DNA of 5,843 bases from Acidaminococcus fermentans (GCA_004555735.1 SFHH01000153.1:1-5843), one strand, 5' to 3'. Shown: positions 1 through 5,843, counted from the stretch's first letter. Numbers and translations: made by a program. Notes: generated by a model not told the origin, from the sequence alone.

Positions 1-470
1 CTGATGGGATGGTCCACATTATCCGTGGTAGCAAAAGGCGTCTTCTTCTGATTCCCGTACACAGAAGAACTGGAAGCGAACAGCAGATGCTCCGGCTGGA
101 AACGGCGGCAGGCCTCCAGGATATTGAAGAATCCTACAATATTAGAGTCGATGTATTCCCGGGGATGGTCGATGCTGTAGCGGACTCCGGCCTGGGCCGC
201 CAGATTCACCACGATATCCGGCCGGAATCCCTCAAAGATCCGATCCACCGTTGCCCCATCTGCTAAGTCTCCCTGGGTGAAGGAAAAGGCTGGGTACAGC
301 TCCAGCTGGGCCAGCCGGTCCTTTTTCAGCTGCACATCGTAATATGCGTTCATTTTATCCAAACCGGCCACCTGCACCCCCAGGGACAGCAGCCGTTTGG
401 CCAGATGGTAGCCAATGAAACCGGCTGCCCCGGTAATGAGGATTTTTTTGTTGGCATCAAAAGGTTCCAT
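1..470 (-). CDS. UDP-glucuronate 4-epimerase-like NAD-dependent sugar epimerase (5' part, runs off the left edge)
   Basis: Short-chain dehydrogenase/reductase-type nucleotide-sugar epimerase, cytoplasmic. It most likely interconverts UDP-glucuronate and UDP-galacturonate. Translating the minus strand from the ATG at 470 gives 156 residues. They begin MEPFDANKKILITGAAGFIG, where GAAGFIG is the Rossmann GxxGxxG nucleotide-binding motif at residues 14-20. Later come NLAAQAGVRYSID and, near residue 135, ASSSSVYG, which carries the conserved catalytic-site serine/threonine region. It ends at NVDHPIS, a stretch that in this family lies just before the YxxxK catalytic pair, here outside the window. 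The NAAQAGVRYS and SSVYG...PF...DNVDHP pattern favours the UDP-glucuronate epimerase (LpsL/CapI-like) branch over GalE. The start follows AAGGAG by five bases, and that Shine-Dalgarno includes the TAA stop of the upstream dehydrogenase, so the two are probably translationally coupled. The preceding gene makes this enzyme's expected substrate. The exact sugar specificity is inferred. Confidence 0.88.
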   Translation of the reverse strand, partial: MEPFDANKKILITGAAGFIGYHLAKRLLSLGVQVAGLDKMNAYYDVQLKKDRLAQLELYPAFSFTQGDLADGATVDRIFEGFRPDIVVNLAAQAGVRYSIDHPREYIDSNIVGFFNILEACRRFQPEHLLFASSSSVYGNQKKTPFATTDNVDHPI

Positions 471-482
471 ACCTGCTCCTTA
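471..482 (-). promoter_or_regulatory. Ribosome binding site of the epimerase overlapping the ugd stop codon
   Basis: On the minus strand the sequence reads TAAGGAGCAGGT directly before the ATG at 470. The first three bases are the ugd stop codon and also part of the Shine-Dalgarno TAAGGAG, with a five-base spacer. A ribosome terminating on ugd would sit on the epimerase start signal, which points to translational coupling of the two enzymes. Confidence 0.8.
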
Positions 483-1550
483 GTCCCGGTCAAATAGATC
501 CCGGGTATAAACTTTTTCTTTCACATCCGCCAGATCTTCCGACCAGCGGTTGGCCACGATCAGGTCACATTCCTTCTTGAACCGGTCCAAATCTTGGCAC
601 ACGGGGGAGCGGAAGAACTCCGGCTCCTTCAAGGTCGGTTCATAGACCACCACCGGGATGCCCTTGGCTTTGATCCGTTTCATGACCCCCTGGATGGCAG
701 AAGAACGGAAATTGTCCGAAGCGCTCTTCATGGTCAGCCGATAGATTCCCACGATCTTGGGGTCCCGGGCCAGGATCTCATCGGCAATGTGGTCCTTCCG
801 GGTCCGGTTGGCTGCTACGATGGCTGAGATCAGGTTCTGGGGCACATCCTGGTAATTGGCCAGCAGCTGCTTGGTATCCTTGGGCAGGCAGTACCCGCCA
901 TAGCCAAAAGAAGGATTGTTGTAGAAATCCCCGATTCGGGGATCCAAAGAGACTCCCTTGATGATCTGGGCTGTGGAAAGGCCCCGCATTTCCGCATAAG
1001 AATCCAGTTCATTGAAATAGGCCACCCGGAGAGCCAGATAGGTGTTGGCAAAGAGTTTGATGGCTTCCGCTTCCGTGGAACCGGTAAACAGCATAGGGAT
1101 GTCCTTTTTCTCTGCTCCTTCCGCCAAAAGAGCTGCAAACTTCCGGCCACGGGGAGAATCTTCTCCCACCACGATCCGGGAGGGATGGAGATTATCGTAC
1201 AGGGCCTTCCCTTCCCGCAGGAACTCTGGAGAAAAAATGATGTTGTCCGTATGGTACCGTTCCGAAGACGTGTCGAAGAAATTTTTCTGGGGGTCATAGT
1301 TGGTGGGAGTGGAGATGATGATATAGGCAGCGTCTGTAAAGGCATCCTGGGGATCCAAAGTAGCTCGGAACCGGATATCCTTCCGCTGAAGGAAACGAGT
1401 GATATCTGCATCCACCAAAGGGGATCGGCCTGCGTTGAGCATCTGTACTTTTTCCGGCACAATGTCCAGCGCCACCACTTCCTGGTGCTGGGCCAGCAGG
1501 AGCCCGTTGGAAAGGCCCACATAGCCAGTGCCTGCAATCGCGATTTTCAT
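480..1550 (-). CDS. ugd: UDP-glucose 6-dehydrogenase with a 32-residue internal deletion
   Basis: Oxidises UDP-glucose to UDP-glucuronate with two NAD+ in the cytoplasm, feeding capsule or exopolysaccharide synthesis. It is recognised by close similarity over its whole length to the E. coli Ugd type (388 aa as I recall it). Visible motifs: the N-terminal GTGYVG nucleotide loop (residues 7-12), SPEFLREGKALYDNLHPSR (107-125), KLFANTYLA with Lys165 and Asn169, FGYGGYCLPKD with the catalytic Cys221 and Asp225, and the C-terminal NRTRKD and EKVYTRDLF segments. At 356 residues it is exactly 32 shorter than the E. coli protein. The loss is one block between FFDTSS (91-96) and ERYHTDN (97-103), and it removes a helix plus the strand and loop carrying STVPVG. 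This loop contacts NAD and holds a catalytic-site threonine in studied enzymes, so activity is doubtful. Everything else looks undamaged. The ATG at 1550 follows AAAGGAG by about eight bases. The gene has its own promoter and forms an operon with the epimerase. Confidence 0.93.
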   Translation of the reverse strand: MKIAIAGTGYVGLSNGLLLAQHQEVVALDIVPEKVQMLNAGRSPLVDADITRFLQRKDIRFRATLDPQDAFTDAAYIIISTPTNYDPQKNFFDTSSERYHTDNIIFSPEFLREGKALYDNLHPSRIVVGEDSPRGRKFAALLAEGAEKKDIPMLFTGSTEAEAIKLFANTYLALRVAYFNELDSYAEMRGLSTAQIIKGVSLDPRIGDFYNNPSFGYGGYCLPKDTKQLLANYQDVPQNLISAIVAANRTRKDHIADEILARDPKIVGIYRLTMKSASDNFRSSAIQGVMKRIKAKGIPVVVYEPTLKEPEFFRSPVCQDLDRFKKECDLIVANRWSEDLADVKEKVYTRDLFDRD

Positions 1551-1558
1551 AAGAACGG

Positions 1559-1588
1559 CTCCTTTCCTGCAATAGGATTATTATACCA
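1559..1588 (-). promoter_or_regulatory. Extended -10 promoter and ribosome binding site of ugd
   Basis: The minus strand carries TGGTATAAT at 1588-1580, a perfect TGn-TATAAT extended -10 element. The expected transcription start is near 1573. An AAAGGAG Shine-Dalgarno lies at 1565-1559, about eight bases before the ATG. No good -35 hexamer stands 16-18 bases upstream, because that position falls inside the preceding terminator hairpin. Extended -10 promoters can work with a poor -35. The assignment is from sequence only. Confidence 0.65.
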
Positions 1589-1589
1589 T

Positions 1590-1626
1590 AAAAAAAGGGG
1601 GTGCCGCACATTGCGTGCGATACCCC
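1590..1626 (-). terminator. Intrinsic terminator after the LTA-synthase-like gene
   Basis: On the minus strand GGGGT at 1626-1622 pairs with ACCCC at 1602-1598, and CGCAC (1619-1615) pairs with GTGCG (1609-1605). One G-T wobble and one A-C mismatch lie between the two arms. The loop is GCAAT. Seven T residues follow at 1596-1590. It lies 23 bases after the TAA of the upstream gene and should end that transcript. Its T tract runs straight into the ugd extended -10. Confidence 0.85.
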
Positions 1627-1648
1627 GTCAACGGTCAGCTGTCAGGCT

Positions 1649-3676
1649 TTATCTCCCCAACACCTCCGGATGCCGTACCAGATATCCTGTGAGATCCATC
1701 CAGGCTTCCCGTTCTTCCGTGTAGGGTTTAGAGCCCTCCTTCAGGTCTTCTGGTCCGTACTGCTGACCCAGGGACTGGTAGAAGTCCTGGCTGTAGCTGC
1801 CGTAGGCATCTTTCCGCAGCCAATGGTAAGGAGACACCACATGGTCGATAGGTTCCAGCAGGGACGGATACAGGGAATAATAGGTGAACCCTTTGGGAGC
1901 GATCAGTTCGAAGATGGTAGGCGCGATATTCATATGGCTCCCGATGGTATTCCCAGCCAGGCTGTGAGGATCCAATTCCTGATGGTTCATTAAGAGCACC
2001 GGGCTGTGCCGTTCCCGCAGATTGCAGTCCCGTCCCATCAGCGAAGTCTTGCTTAAAATCGCACTCATATCAACGGAATGGTCTCCGGTCAAGATGAACA
2101 GGCAGTCCGGATAGGCCTCCCGCATGGTCCGGATGAATTTTCCCAAAGCCTGATCCGAGAACCAGAAGGTCCCCAGATTTTTCTGGATTTCCTTGTTCCG
2201 CCGGATGTCCCGGGGGGCTTCCGGCATCACCTTCTCCGGATCATACCCATAATCTGCTAGAGGGATCTTGAAGGGGCCATGGTAACTGGTGGTATACAGG
2301 AAGTGGAACTGATAAGGTCCATTGGCTTTTTCTTGCTGTTGGATCAGTTCCGCTGCTTTTTCCAGGAACACATTGTCATAGATTCCCACCCAGGTCTTAG
2401 GCGCATCCTTGCCGCAGAAATCCGTGGCAGTCATCACCTGGTCGAACCCACAGGCCGGGGCAAACTGGTTGAAGTTCCCGTAGGTCACGTTGCCCCCGTA
2501 CCAGTAGGTGGAATGGTAGCCCAGCTTCTTCAGCTGCCGGGGCAGGGCCGTGGGCAGGTTGTTGTGCCAGAAGCTTTCCTTTTCATTCAGTTCCAACCCT
2601 GCATCGAAGATCCCGCTCATCAGGCTCACAATGGAAGGCCGGGAAATGATGCCCGCCGAAAGAGCACTGGTCAGAGAAGCGGTATGGGGATCCTCCATCA
2701 GCTGTCTGCCCCCCTCCACCAAGTTCAGACAAGCGAACTGGGGATCGAAGAACTGCTGGAGATAACTTTCTCCCACAAAGAGGAAAATATGGGTGGGTTT
2801 AGTGATCCGGGCGCCCTGGGCCGTCCGCTTGAATCCATAGGCCAGGTTGGGCAGGTGATCTGCCAGGACTTTTTCCGTAAAGAAAGGCTGGACAGCCGCC
2901 AGGTCCTGGGCATCCGTATGCTCATAGGCTGGGTTCAGTTTGTGCTTCATCACTTGCTCCAGGGCCACCAGATCGTCCACTGTAGCCTTGGCAAAAAAGA
3001 TATCCTTTTTCACCACACTGGGGATGGTGTCCCATTCCGGCTTATCGTCATGCCAGAAGGTCCCCCCGTACCGGAACCAGTAAAAAGCGGCAATGGCCCC
3101 CAAGAAAATCACCGTGTTGTATCCGTAGTGGAGGATGGGATTGAAGAAGTACAGATACTGGAAGCTGGGCAGCTGGAGCAGGCCCTGGATACAGACCCCG
3201 CACAAGGCCAGGTAGGGCAGGATGCCCAAAAGAATCCAGGCCCCACGGTCCTGATGGAAGAAAATATCAACCAGATTGTGCTTTTCGGCTTTGGCCCCCA
3301 GCTTCATAGTCTGGTTAAAGATGTCGTGGAAATGCTTGTAGAACAGCATCTTTCCCGCAAAAGCCAGGTACAGCACCAGGCTGTAAACAACCCCACCTGC
3401 CAGCCGCAGGTTATCCCCCCAATGGTGCCACACCGGTAAAAAAGCCCCGGGCAGGCTCAGGAGGACCATCGGAATCAAAAACACATAAGCGTTGAAATCC
3501 ATCCCCCACCAGAAGCCGTACCGGAAACAGTGCCATACCACCGCCCCCTTTCCCTTCAGGCTCCGGTAAGGATTGTACACCGCAATGAAAATCAGACGAA
3601 AGACCGCGCACAGGATGGGGAAAAACAAAAACAGCTTCCCGTCCTGCTGCAGTGATGCGTAGAATAGACTGAACAA
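1649..3676 (-). CDS. LTA synthase / phosphoglycerol transferase-like membrane sulfatase-fold enzyme
   Basis: Membrane-anchored enzyme of the alkaline phosphatase superfamily (LtaS/MdoB-like, COG1368 type), likely moving a glycerol-phosphate or similar group onto a surface glycan or lipid. The N-terminal third has about five hydrophobic segments (residues 12-35, 63-83, 91-112, 147-169, 181-201), the usual LtaS layout. The extracellular catalytic domain begins near 290. It shows FLFVGES with metal-ligand Glu303, the SAGIISRPSIVSLMSG segment (340-355) where the nucleophile normally sits, SYHGPF with His466, LTGDHS with Asp532 and His533, and RHSPVLLMNH (556-565). The nucleophile position appears to be Ser345 rather than the Thr of LtaS, which is an alignment inference. 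The length of 675 residues is normal. The start is TTG at 3676, chosen because AAAGGAGG sits six bases upstream and no ATG occurs before residue 60. It lies 18 nt after the AlbA_2 regulator and is probably co-transcribed with it. The acceptor substrate cannot be told from sequence. Confidence 0.88.
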   Translation of the reverse strand: MFSLFYASLQQDGKLFLFFPILCAVFRLIFIAVYNPYRSLKGKGAVVWHCFRYGFWWGMDFNAYVFLIPMVLLSLPGAFLPVWHHWGDNLRLAGGVVYSLVLYLAFAGKMLFYKHFHDIFNQTMKLGAKAEKHNLVDIFFHQDRGAWILLGILPYLALCGVCIQGLLQLPSFQYLYFFNPILHYGYNTVIFLGAIAAFYWFRYGGTFWHDDKPEWDTIPSVVKKDIFFAKATVDDLVALEQVMKHKLNPAYEHTDAQDLAAVQPFFTEKVLADHLPNLAYGFKRTAQGARITKPTHIFLFVGESYLQQFFDPQFACLNLVEGGRQLMEDPHTASLTSALSAGIISRPSIVSLMSGIFDAGLELNEKESFWHNNLPTALPRQLKKLGYHSTYWYGGNVTYGNFNQFAPACGFDQVMTATDFCGKDAPKTWVGIYDNVFLEKAAELIQQQEKANGPYQFHFLYTTSYHGPFKIPLADYGYDPEKVMPEAPRDIRRNKEIQKNLGTFWFSDQALGKFIRTMREAYPDCLFILTGDHSVDMSAILSKTSLMGRDCNLRERHSPVLLMNHQELDPHSLAGNTIGSHMNIAPTIFELIAPKGFTYYSLYPSLLEPIDHVVSPYHWLRKDAYGSYSQDFYQSLGQQYGPEDLKEGSKPYTEEREAWMDLTGYLVRHPEVLGR

Positions 3677-3690
3677 AATTTTCCTCCTTT
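3674..3690 (-). promoter_or_regulatory. Strong ribosome binding site deciding a TTG start
   Basis: The minus strand reads AAAGGAGG (3690-3683), then AAAATT, then TTG (3676-3674). A near-perfect Shine-Dalgarno at six bases from TTG makes this the start of the LTA-synthase-like protein. The first transmembrane segment begins about eleven residues later, so a later start would remove it. Confidence 0.8.
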
Positions 3691-3694
3691 TGGA

Positions 3695-4951
3695 TTACTG
3701 CCGCTGGTAGCGGGTACCCCGGCCTTTGCCTACTTTCAGCACGGCCTTTTTCCCCACCAGCCGGTTCAGCAGACGGATGACTTTGGTCTTTTCTAAACCG
3801 GTGGCCTGTTCGATTTCCTGCCGGCTTAGCAGGCCATTTTCCGGAAACACGTCACAGATCCGCTGTTCCTCCTGATCCAAAGGCGGCATGGCATCTACAA
3901 GAGGCAACATCACCTGGATAATGTGGTCCGTCACCTGAAAATCCGGTTTGACCCGGCTTTGGCGGTAGGCATAAAGGATCCGCTGGATGCCCGTTCCAAA
4001 GGCTTCAATATATCCCAGCCGGTAAAACACATTGGCCAGTTTGGGATTCCGCAGAATGAAAATCTGATGATAGAGGTATTCTTCCTGGCTGATGCCGGCC
4101 GGCAGTCCTCCCGGCGAAGTAATTTCCACCTTGTCCGGATACATAGCCACCCGGATGGCAGTGGGAATATCCCAAGTCCGGTGGACCAGGGCATTGGCCA
4201 CGGCTTCTCTGATAGCCTGGCTGGGAATCTTTTCCACCATCCGCCGTTCCACTCCATCGATTTTCTCTACCTGGTACTCTCGGGCAATCCGTTCCACAGA
4301 CTGTTGGAACAAGGACAAAACCGAACATCCCTGGATTTTGATCCGTTCCCGGATTTCATTGATGGACCGGCCAAAGACCATCATATCCACTCCCGGAAAA
4401 GGATTCTGATCAGATAAAAGTTCCGCCACATGGGAGAACTTTCCTTCTGCCGTATAAAATCCCAAGGTCTTCAATACATCCGTATCCACCTGGGAAACAC
4501 CCAGCTGTTTTTCCATTTCCCGGGCCAGGACAGAAAAAGTCAAGGGAGCAGTACCAGCCGGTAAATCCTCATAATACCGATGGGAGCCTTCCAGAATCAG
4601 ACGATTCAGAGCAACACGGTCTACTTCAAGAGAGGCGGAATCGCTCCGTCGATACGCTTTATTTTTGTACAGATATGGTGGATTGTCTCCTTTTTTCACC
4701 GTCAGGACAATGGTCTGGTTATCCTCATTGATTTTCAACATATAATCAGGCTGCGGTGAAATACTGTCATTGATTTTATTTTCTATATCCAGACATTTTT
4801 GCACGGCTTGGGGAATCCCCTTGACCGTGCCATCATCCCGAACGCCAAATATGATTTTCCCATCCTGATAATTGGCAAAAGCACTGACGGTCTTCAAAAA
4901 GGTATTGGTGATATCTTCCTTATATTCCAACGTACTGCTTTCCCGTTCCAC
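3695..4951 (-). CDS. AlbA_2 (Schlafen-type) / ATPase-like / winged-helix putative transcriptional regulator
   Basis: Cytoplasmic protein of a family common in Firmicutes and usually annotated as an ATP-binding protein or putative transcriptional regulator. Its function is not firmly known. Residues about 1-115 form the AlbA_2 domain: ESSTLEYKEDI, then DGKIIFGVRDDGTVKG at 30-45, and YLYKNKAYRRSDS near 93-105. Residues about 240-350 match the HATPase_c_4-like region: EAVANALVHRTWD (249-261), ITSPGGLPAGIS (277-288), LRNPKLANVFYRLGYIEAFG (300-319) and GTGIQRI. Residues about 362-415 are a winged helix (LSRQEIEQATGLEKTKVIRL) ending in a basic GKGRGTRY wing. The length of 418 is close to normal and nothing looks broken. 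The start is GTG at 4951, nine bases after AAGGAGG. Its promoter carries five TGCAACG copies that could be its own operators, which is inference. It leads an operon with the LTA-synthase-like gene. Confidence 0.87.
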   Translation of the reverse strand: MERESSTLEYKEDITNTFLKTVSAFANYQDGKIIFGVRDDGTVKGIPQAVQKCLDIENKINDSISPQPDYMLKINEDNQTIVLTVKKGDNPPYLYKNKAYRRSDSASLEVDRVALNRLILEGSHRYYEDLPAGTAPLTFSVLAREMEKQLGVSQVDTDVLKTLGFYTAEGKFSHVAELLSDQNPFPGVDMMVFGRSINEIRERIKIQGCSVLSLFQQSVERIAREYQVEKIDGVERRMVEKIPSQAIREAVANALVHRTWDIPTAIRVAMYPDKVEITSPGGLPAGISQEEYLYHQIFILRNPKLANVFYRLGYIEAFGTGIQRILYAYRQSRVKPDFQVTDHIIQVMLPLVDAMPPLDQEEQRICDVFPENGLLSRQEIEQATGLEKTKVIRLLNRLVGKKAVLKVGKGRGTRYQRQ

Positions 4952-4980
4952 AAAATTCCGCCTCCTTTTCTTTTCGATTC

Positions 4981-5055
4981 ATTTGCGTTGCATTAATTAT
5001 AACAATGATTGCAACGTAAATGCAACGTAAATTTTGCGTTGCATTTGCAACGAAA
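4981..5055. repeat. Five-copy TGCAACG repeat cluster, probable operator array
   Basis: The heptamer TGCAACG occurs at 5010-5016, 5021-5027 and 5046-5052 on the plus strand, and at 4986-4992 and 5037-5043 on the minus strand. Flanks are also shared, giving roughly WWWTGCAACGYAAAT in the best copies. Two plus copies are 11 bp apart, about one helical turn. The copy at 5037 and the copy at 5046 face opposite ways, forming an inverted pair. The cluster covers the predicted -35, the spacer and the start point of the regulator gene. I did not find the heptamer elsewhere in the window. The likeliest reading is a binding array for the downstream winged-helix protein or another regulator. Confidence 0.75.
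4996..5025 (-). promoter_or_regulatory. Predicted promoter of the AlbA_2 regulator operon
   Basis: The minus strand has a perfect TATAAT at 5001-4996 and a weak -35, TTGCAT, at 5025-5020, with an 18-base spacer. The expected start is near 4989, leaving a leader of about 38 bases to the GTG. The -35 hexamer is made from a TGCAACG repeat copy, and other copies lie in the spacer and at the predicted start point. That placement is typical of an operator controlling the promoter. Confidence 0.6.
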
Positions 5056-5088
5056 AAAGCCATGACGAAAAGATGATGCATTCCGTCA
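5053..5088 (-). terminator. Weak intrinsic terminator after the HI0074-like remnant
   Basis: On the minus strand TGACGGAA pairs with the TTTTCGTCA arm (arms within 5088-5063, eight pairs including one G-T), with a loop of about ten bases. Six T residues follow at 5058-5053 after a four-base gap. The stop codon of the small gene lies inside the left arm. The stem is AT-rich and the T run is set back, so strength is doubtful. Confidence 0.45.
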
Positions 5089-5328
5089 CAGCCCTTTGTC
5101 AACCTGTCCCAGCCAAAACTGCAGCAGTGGATCATAGCTGCGGATCCGTTCCACCACATAAAGATATTCCTTGGCACACTTCCACAATAGTTCAAAAGAA
5201 AATTCGAACCGCTGGATCAGGGCATCCCGTTCCACCTCAGATAGGTCCGGTTTGACTGCCAGTTCGTGGAGTTTGGTAAGGATTCTTTGTGTTGTATTGA
5301 TTCTTAATTTCATTTTGGCTGTACGCAT
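5086..5328 (-). CDS. Shortened HI0074-family nucleotidyltransferase substrate-binding protein (HepT-like), probable remnant
   Basis: Small helical cytoplasmic protein of 80 residues. Residues 6-57 match the N-terminal half of the HI0074 / NTase substrate-binding family, best seen in the signature ALIQRFEFSFELLWKCAKEYL (36-56). Family members pair with a minimal nucleotidyltransferase, often as MNT-HepT-type toxin-antitoxin modules, and run to about 130-145 residues. Here the middle helices, including the usual RN..SH-type motif, are absent. The last 23 residues (VVERIRSYDPLLQFWLGQ...) resemble the family's C-terminal helix, so the gene looks like an in-frame internal deletion rather than a simple truncation; that alignment is from memory. 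ATG at 5328 follows GAGG by nine bases, while a second Met (residue 6) is an alternative start. No nucleotidyltransferase partner lies on either side. It may be non-functional. Confidence 0.65.
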   Translation of the reverse strand: MRTAKMKLRINTTQRILTKLHELAVKPDLSEVERDALIQRFEFSFELLWKCAKEYLYVVERIRSYDPLLQFWLGQVDKGL

Positions 5329-5378
5329 TCTTTAATTCCTCTTGCCTATGAACTGAGAATCGTCATTTATATCTTTTT

Positions 5379-5843
5379 TCAAAAATTCATGAAAAATCTA
5401 TAATTGAAATGTTCTGTACCGCCCATTTCATATTTATAACGTTCATCACCTCGAGATAAATCTAAGCCTCTGAGATTACTATGGATTTGAAGCCATTTAA
5501 CACTTTCGCTAATCATTAATTTTCCAGGTGCAAATTTAGAAAACGCACTATTCATCGCAACTCTGGGAAATACGATCTCTCCAAAATTAGTTTGAAACCC
5601 ACTCATAAATGCTGCAAGCGAATGATGTAAAAACAAGCAAAAAGTATATTGCGACTGCATTTTTTCTGCATTCCATGATAATACCGAAAAATAGCGATTT
5701 TTAATGAAGCTGAAAAAATCGAGTTTTCTATTTTTCCTTTCAGACTCTCTATGCGCATATACACGCATCATCGAAGATAATAAATTTGGGTCTTGAATGG
5801 GACCTTGAACCACTTTTAAATTCATATCAGCATTTGTCTTGGC
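5379..5843 (-). CDS. CelD/BcsL-like GNAT acetyltransferase, C-terminal part (runs off the right edge)
   Basis: C-terminal 154 residues of a probable acyltransferase of the Acetyltransf_6 (CelD/BcsL, FemAB-like) type. These are often found in polysaccharide and cell-envelope gene clusters. Supporting segments, numbered from the internal Met at 5825, are SLAAFMSGF (69-77), the substrate-fold stretch AFSKFAPGKLMISESVKWLQ (94-113), and the family hallmark LRGLDLSRGDERYKYEMGG (118-136). The frame stays open to the window edge through six more codons (AKTNAD). The ATG at 5825 has no Shine-Dalgarno and family members run to 300-400 residues, so the true start is probably outside. The DNA is AT-richer than its neighbours (20 G/C in 5461-5520), which suggests separate origin. 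The gene ends 50 bases before the HI0074-like remnant on the same strand. The acyl acceptor is unknown. Confidence 0.72.
   Translation of the reverse strand, partial: AKTNADMNLKVVQGPIQDPNLLSSMMRVYAHRESERKNRKLDFFSFIKNRYFSVLSWNAEKMQSQYTFCLFLHHSLAAFMSGFQTNFGEIVFPRVAMNSAFSKFAPGKLMISESVKWLQIHSNLRGLDLSRGDERYKYEMGGTEHFNYRFFMNF

Noticed and set aside
1626..1631. TTGACG on the minus strand as the ugd -35 box
   Set aside because: It is 40 bases from the -10, far beyond the 16-18 base spacing required.
1185..1724. 179-codon plus-strand frame across ugd and its upstream terminator
   Set aside because: It is antisense to ugd, has no family resemblance and runs through the terminator and promoter.
2279..3439. 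386-codon open frame on the plus strand
   Set aside because: It is antisense to the LTA-synthase-like gene, has no recognisable domain and no ribosome binding site worth noting, and arises from the codon use of the real gene.
4981..5055. CRISPR array or plasmid-type iterons
   Set aside because: The repeats are only 7-15 bp, occur in both orientations with irregular spacing and have no spacers or cas/rep genes nearby. Overlap with a promoter fits operators better.
4920..5195. 91-codon minus-strand frame reading through the repeat cluster
   Set aside because: It crosses the terminator, promoter and operator repeats and overlaps both better-supported genes. Its repeated Asn-Ala-Thr-Gln residues are just the translated TGCAACG copies.
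5823..5825. ATG at 5825 as the true start of the acetyltransferase
   Set aside because: There is no Shine-Dalgarno before it, the frame is open to the window edge and the product would be less than half of the family length.

Overview
The window looks like a low-GC-type Firmicute (Bacillota) chromosome with moderate GC. One 60-base sample (2461-2520) counts to 33 G/C. The ribosome binding sites are strong (AAAGGAGG, AAGGAGG, AAGGAG), and GTG and TTG starts are used behind them. The proteins would suit a gut Clostridia or Negativicutes member, but that is a loose inference. All genes lie on the minus strand, so transcription runs from high to low coordinates.

Reading with transcription: (1) 5843-5379 is the C-terminal part of a CelD/BcsL-like GNAT acetyltransferase in clearly AT-richer DNA. 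(2) 5328-5086 is an 80-codon remnant of an HI0074-type nucleotidyltransferase substrate-binding protein (HepT-like antitoxin family) that seems to lack its middle, followed by a weak hairpin terminator. (3) 5052-4981 is a promoter region with five copies of the heptamer TGCAACG. It drives (4) a 418-aa AlbA_2 (Schlafen-type)/ATPase-like/winged-helix putative regulator (4951-3695). Only 18 nt separate this from (5) a 675-aa membrane-anchored LTA-synthase/phosphoglycerol-transferase-like alkaline-phosphatase-superfamily enzyme (3676-1649, TTG start). A good intrinsic terminator follows (1626-1590). It abuts an extended -10 promoter for (6) a UDP-glucose 6-dehydrogenase (1550-480) and (7) a UDP-glucuronate 4-epimerase-like gene (470 to the left edge). 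The last two are translationally coupled.

Genes 6 and 7 form a nucleotide-sugar module, UDP-Glc to UDP-GlcA to UDP-GalA, typical of capsule or exopolysaccharide supply. The LTA-synthase-like enzyme is also an envelope gene, so the left two thirds of the window is about the cell surface, with a probable autoregulated transcription factor at the head of one operon.

The main oddities are: a clean in-frame loss of 32 codons in the dehydrogenase that removes the conserved STVPVG loop of the NAD domain; the five-copy TGCAACG operator-like array around the regulator's promoter; a second apparent in-frame internal deletion in the HI0074-like gene; and the compositional break near 5340. No RNA genes, CRISPR arrays or insertion sequences were seen, and no gene-free stretch exceeds 300 bases.
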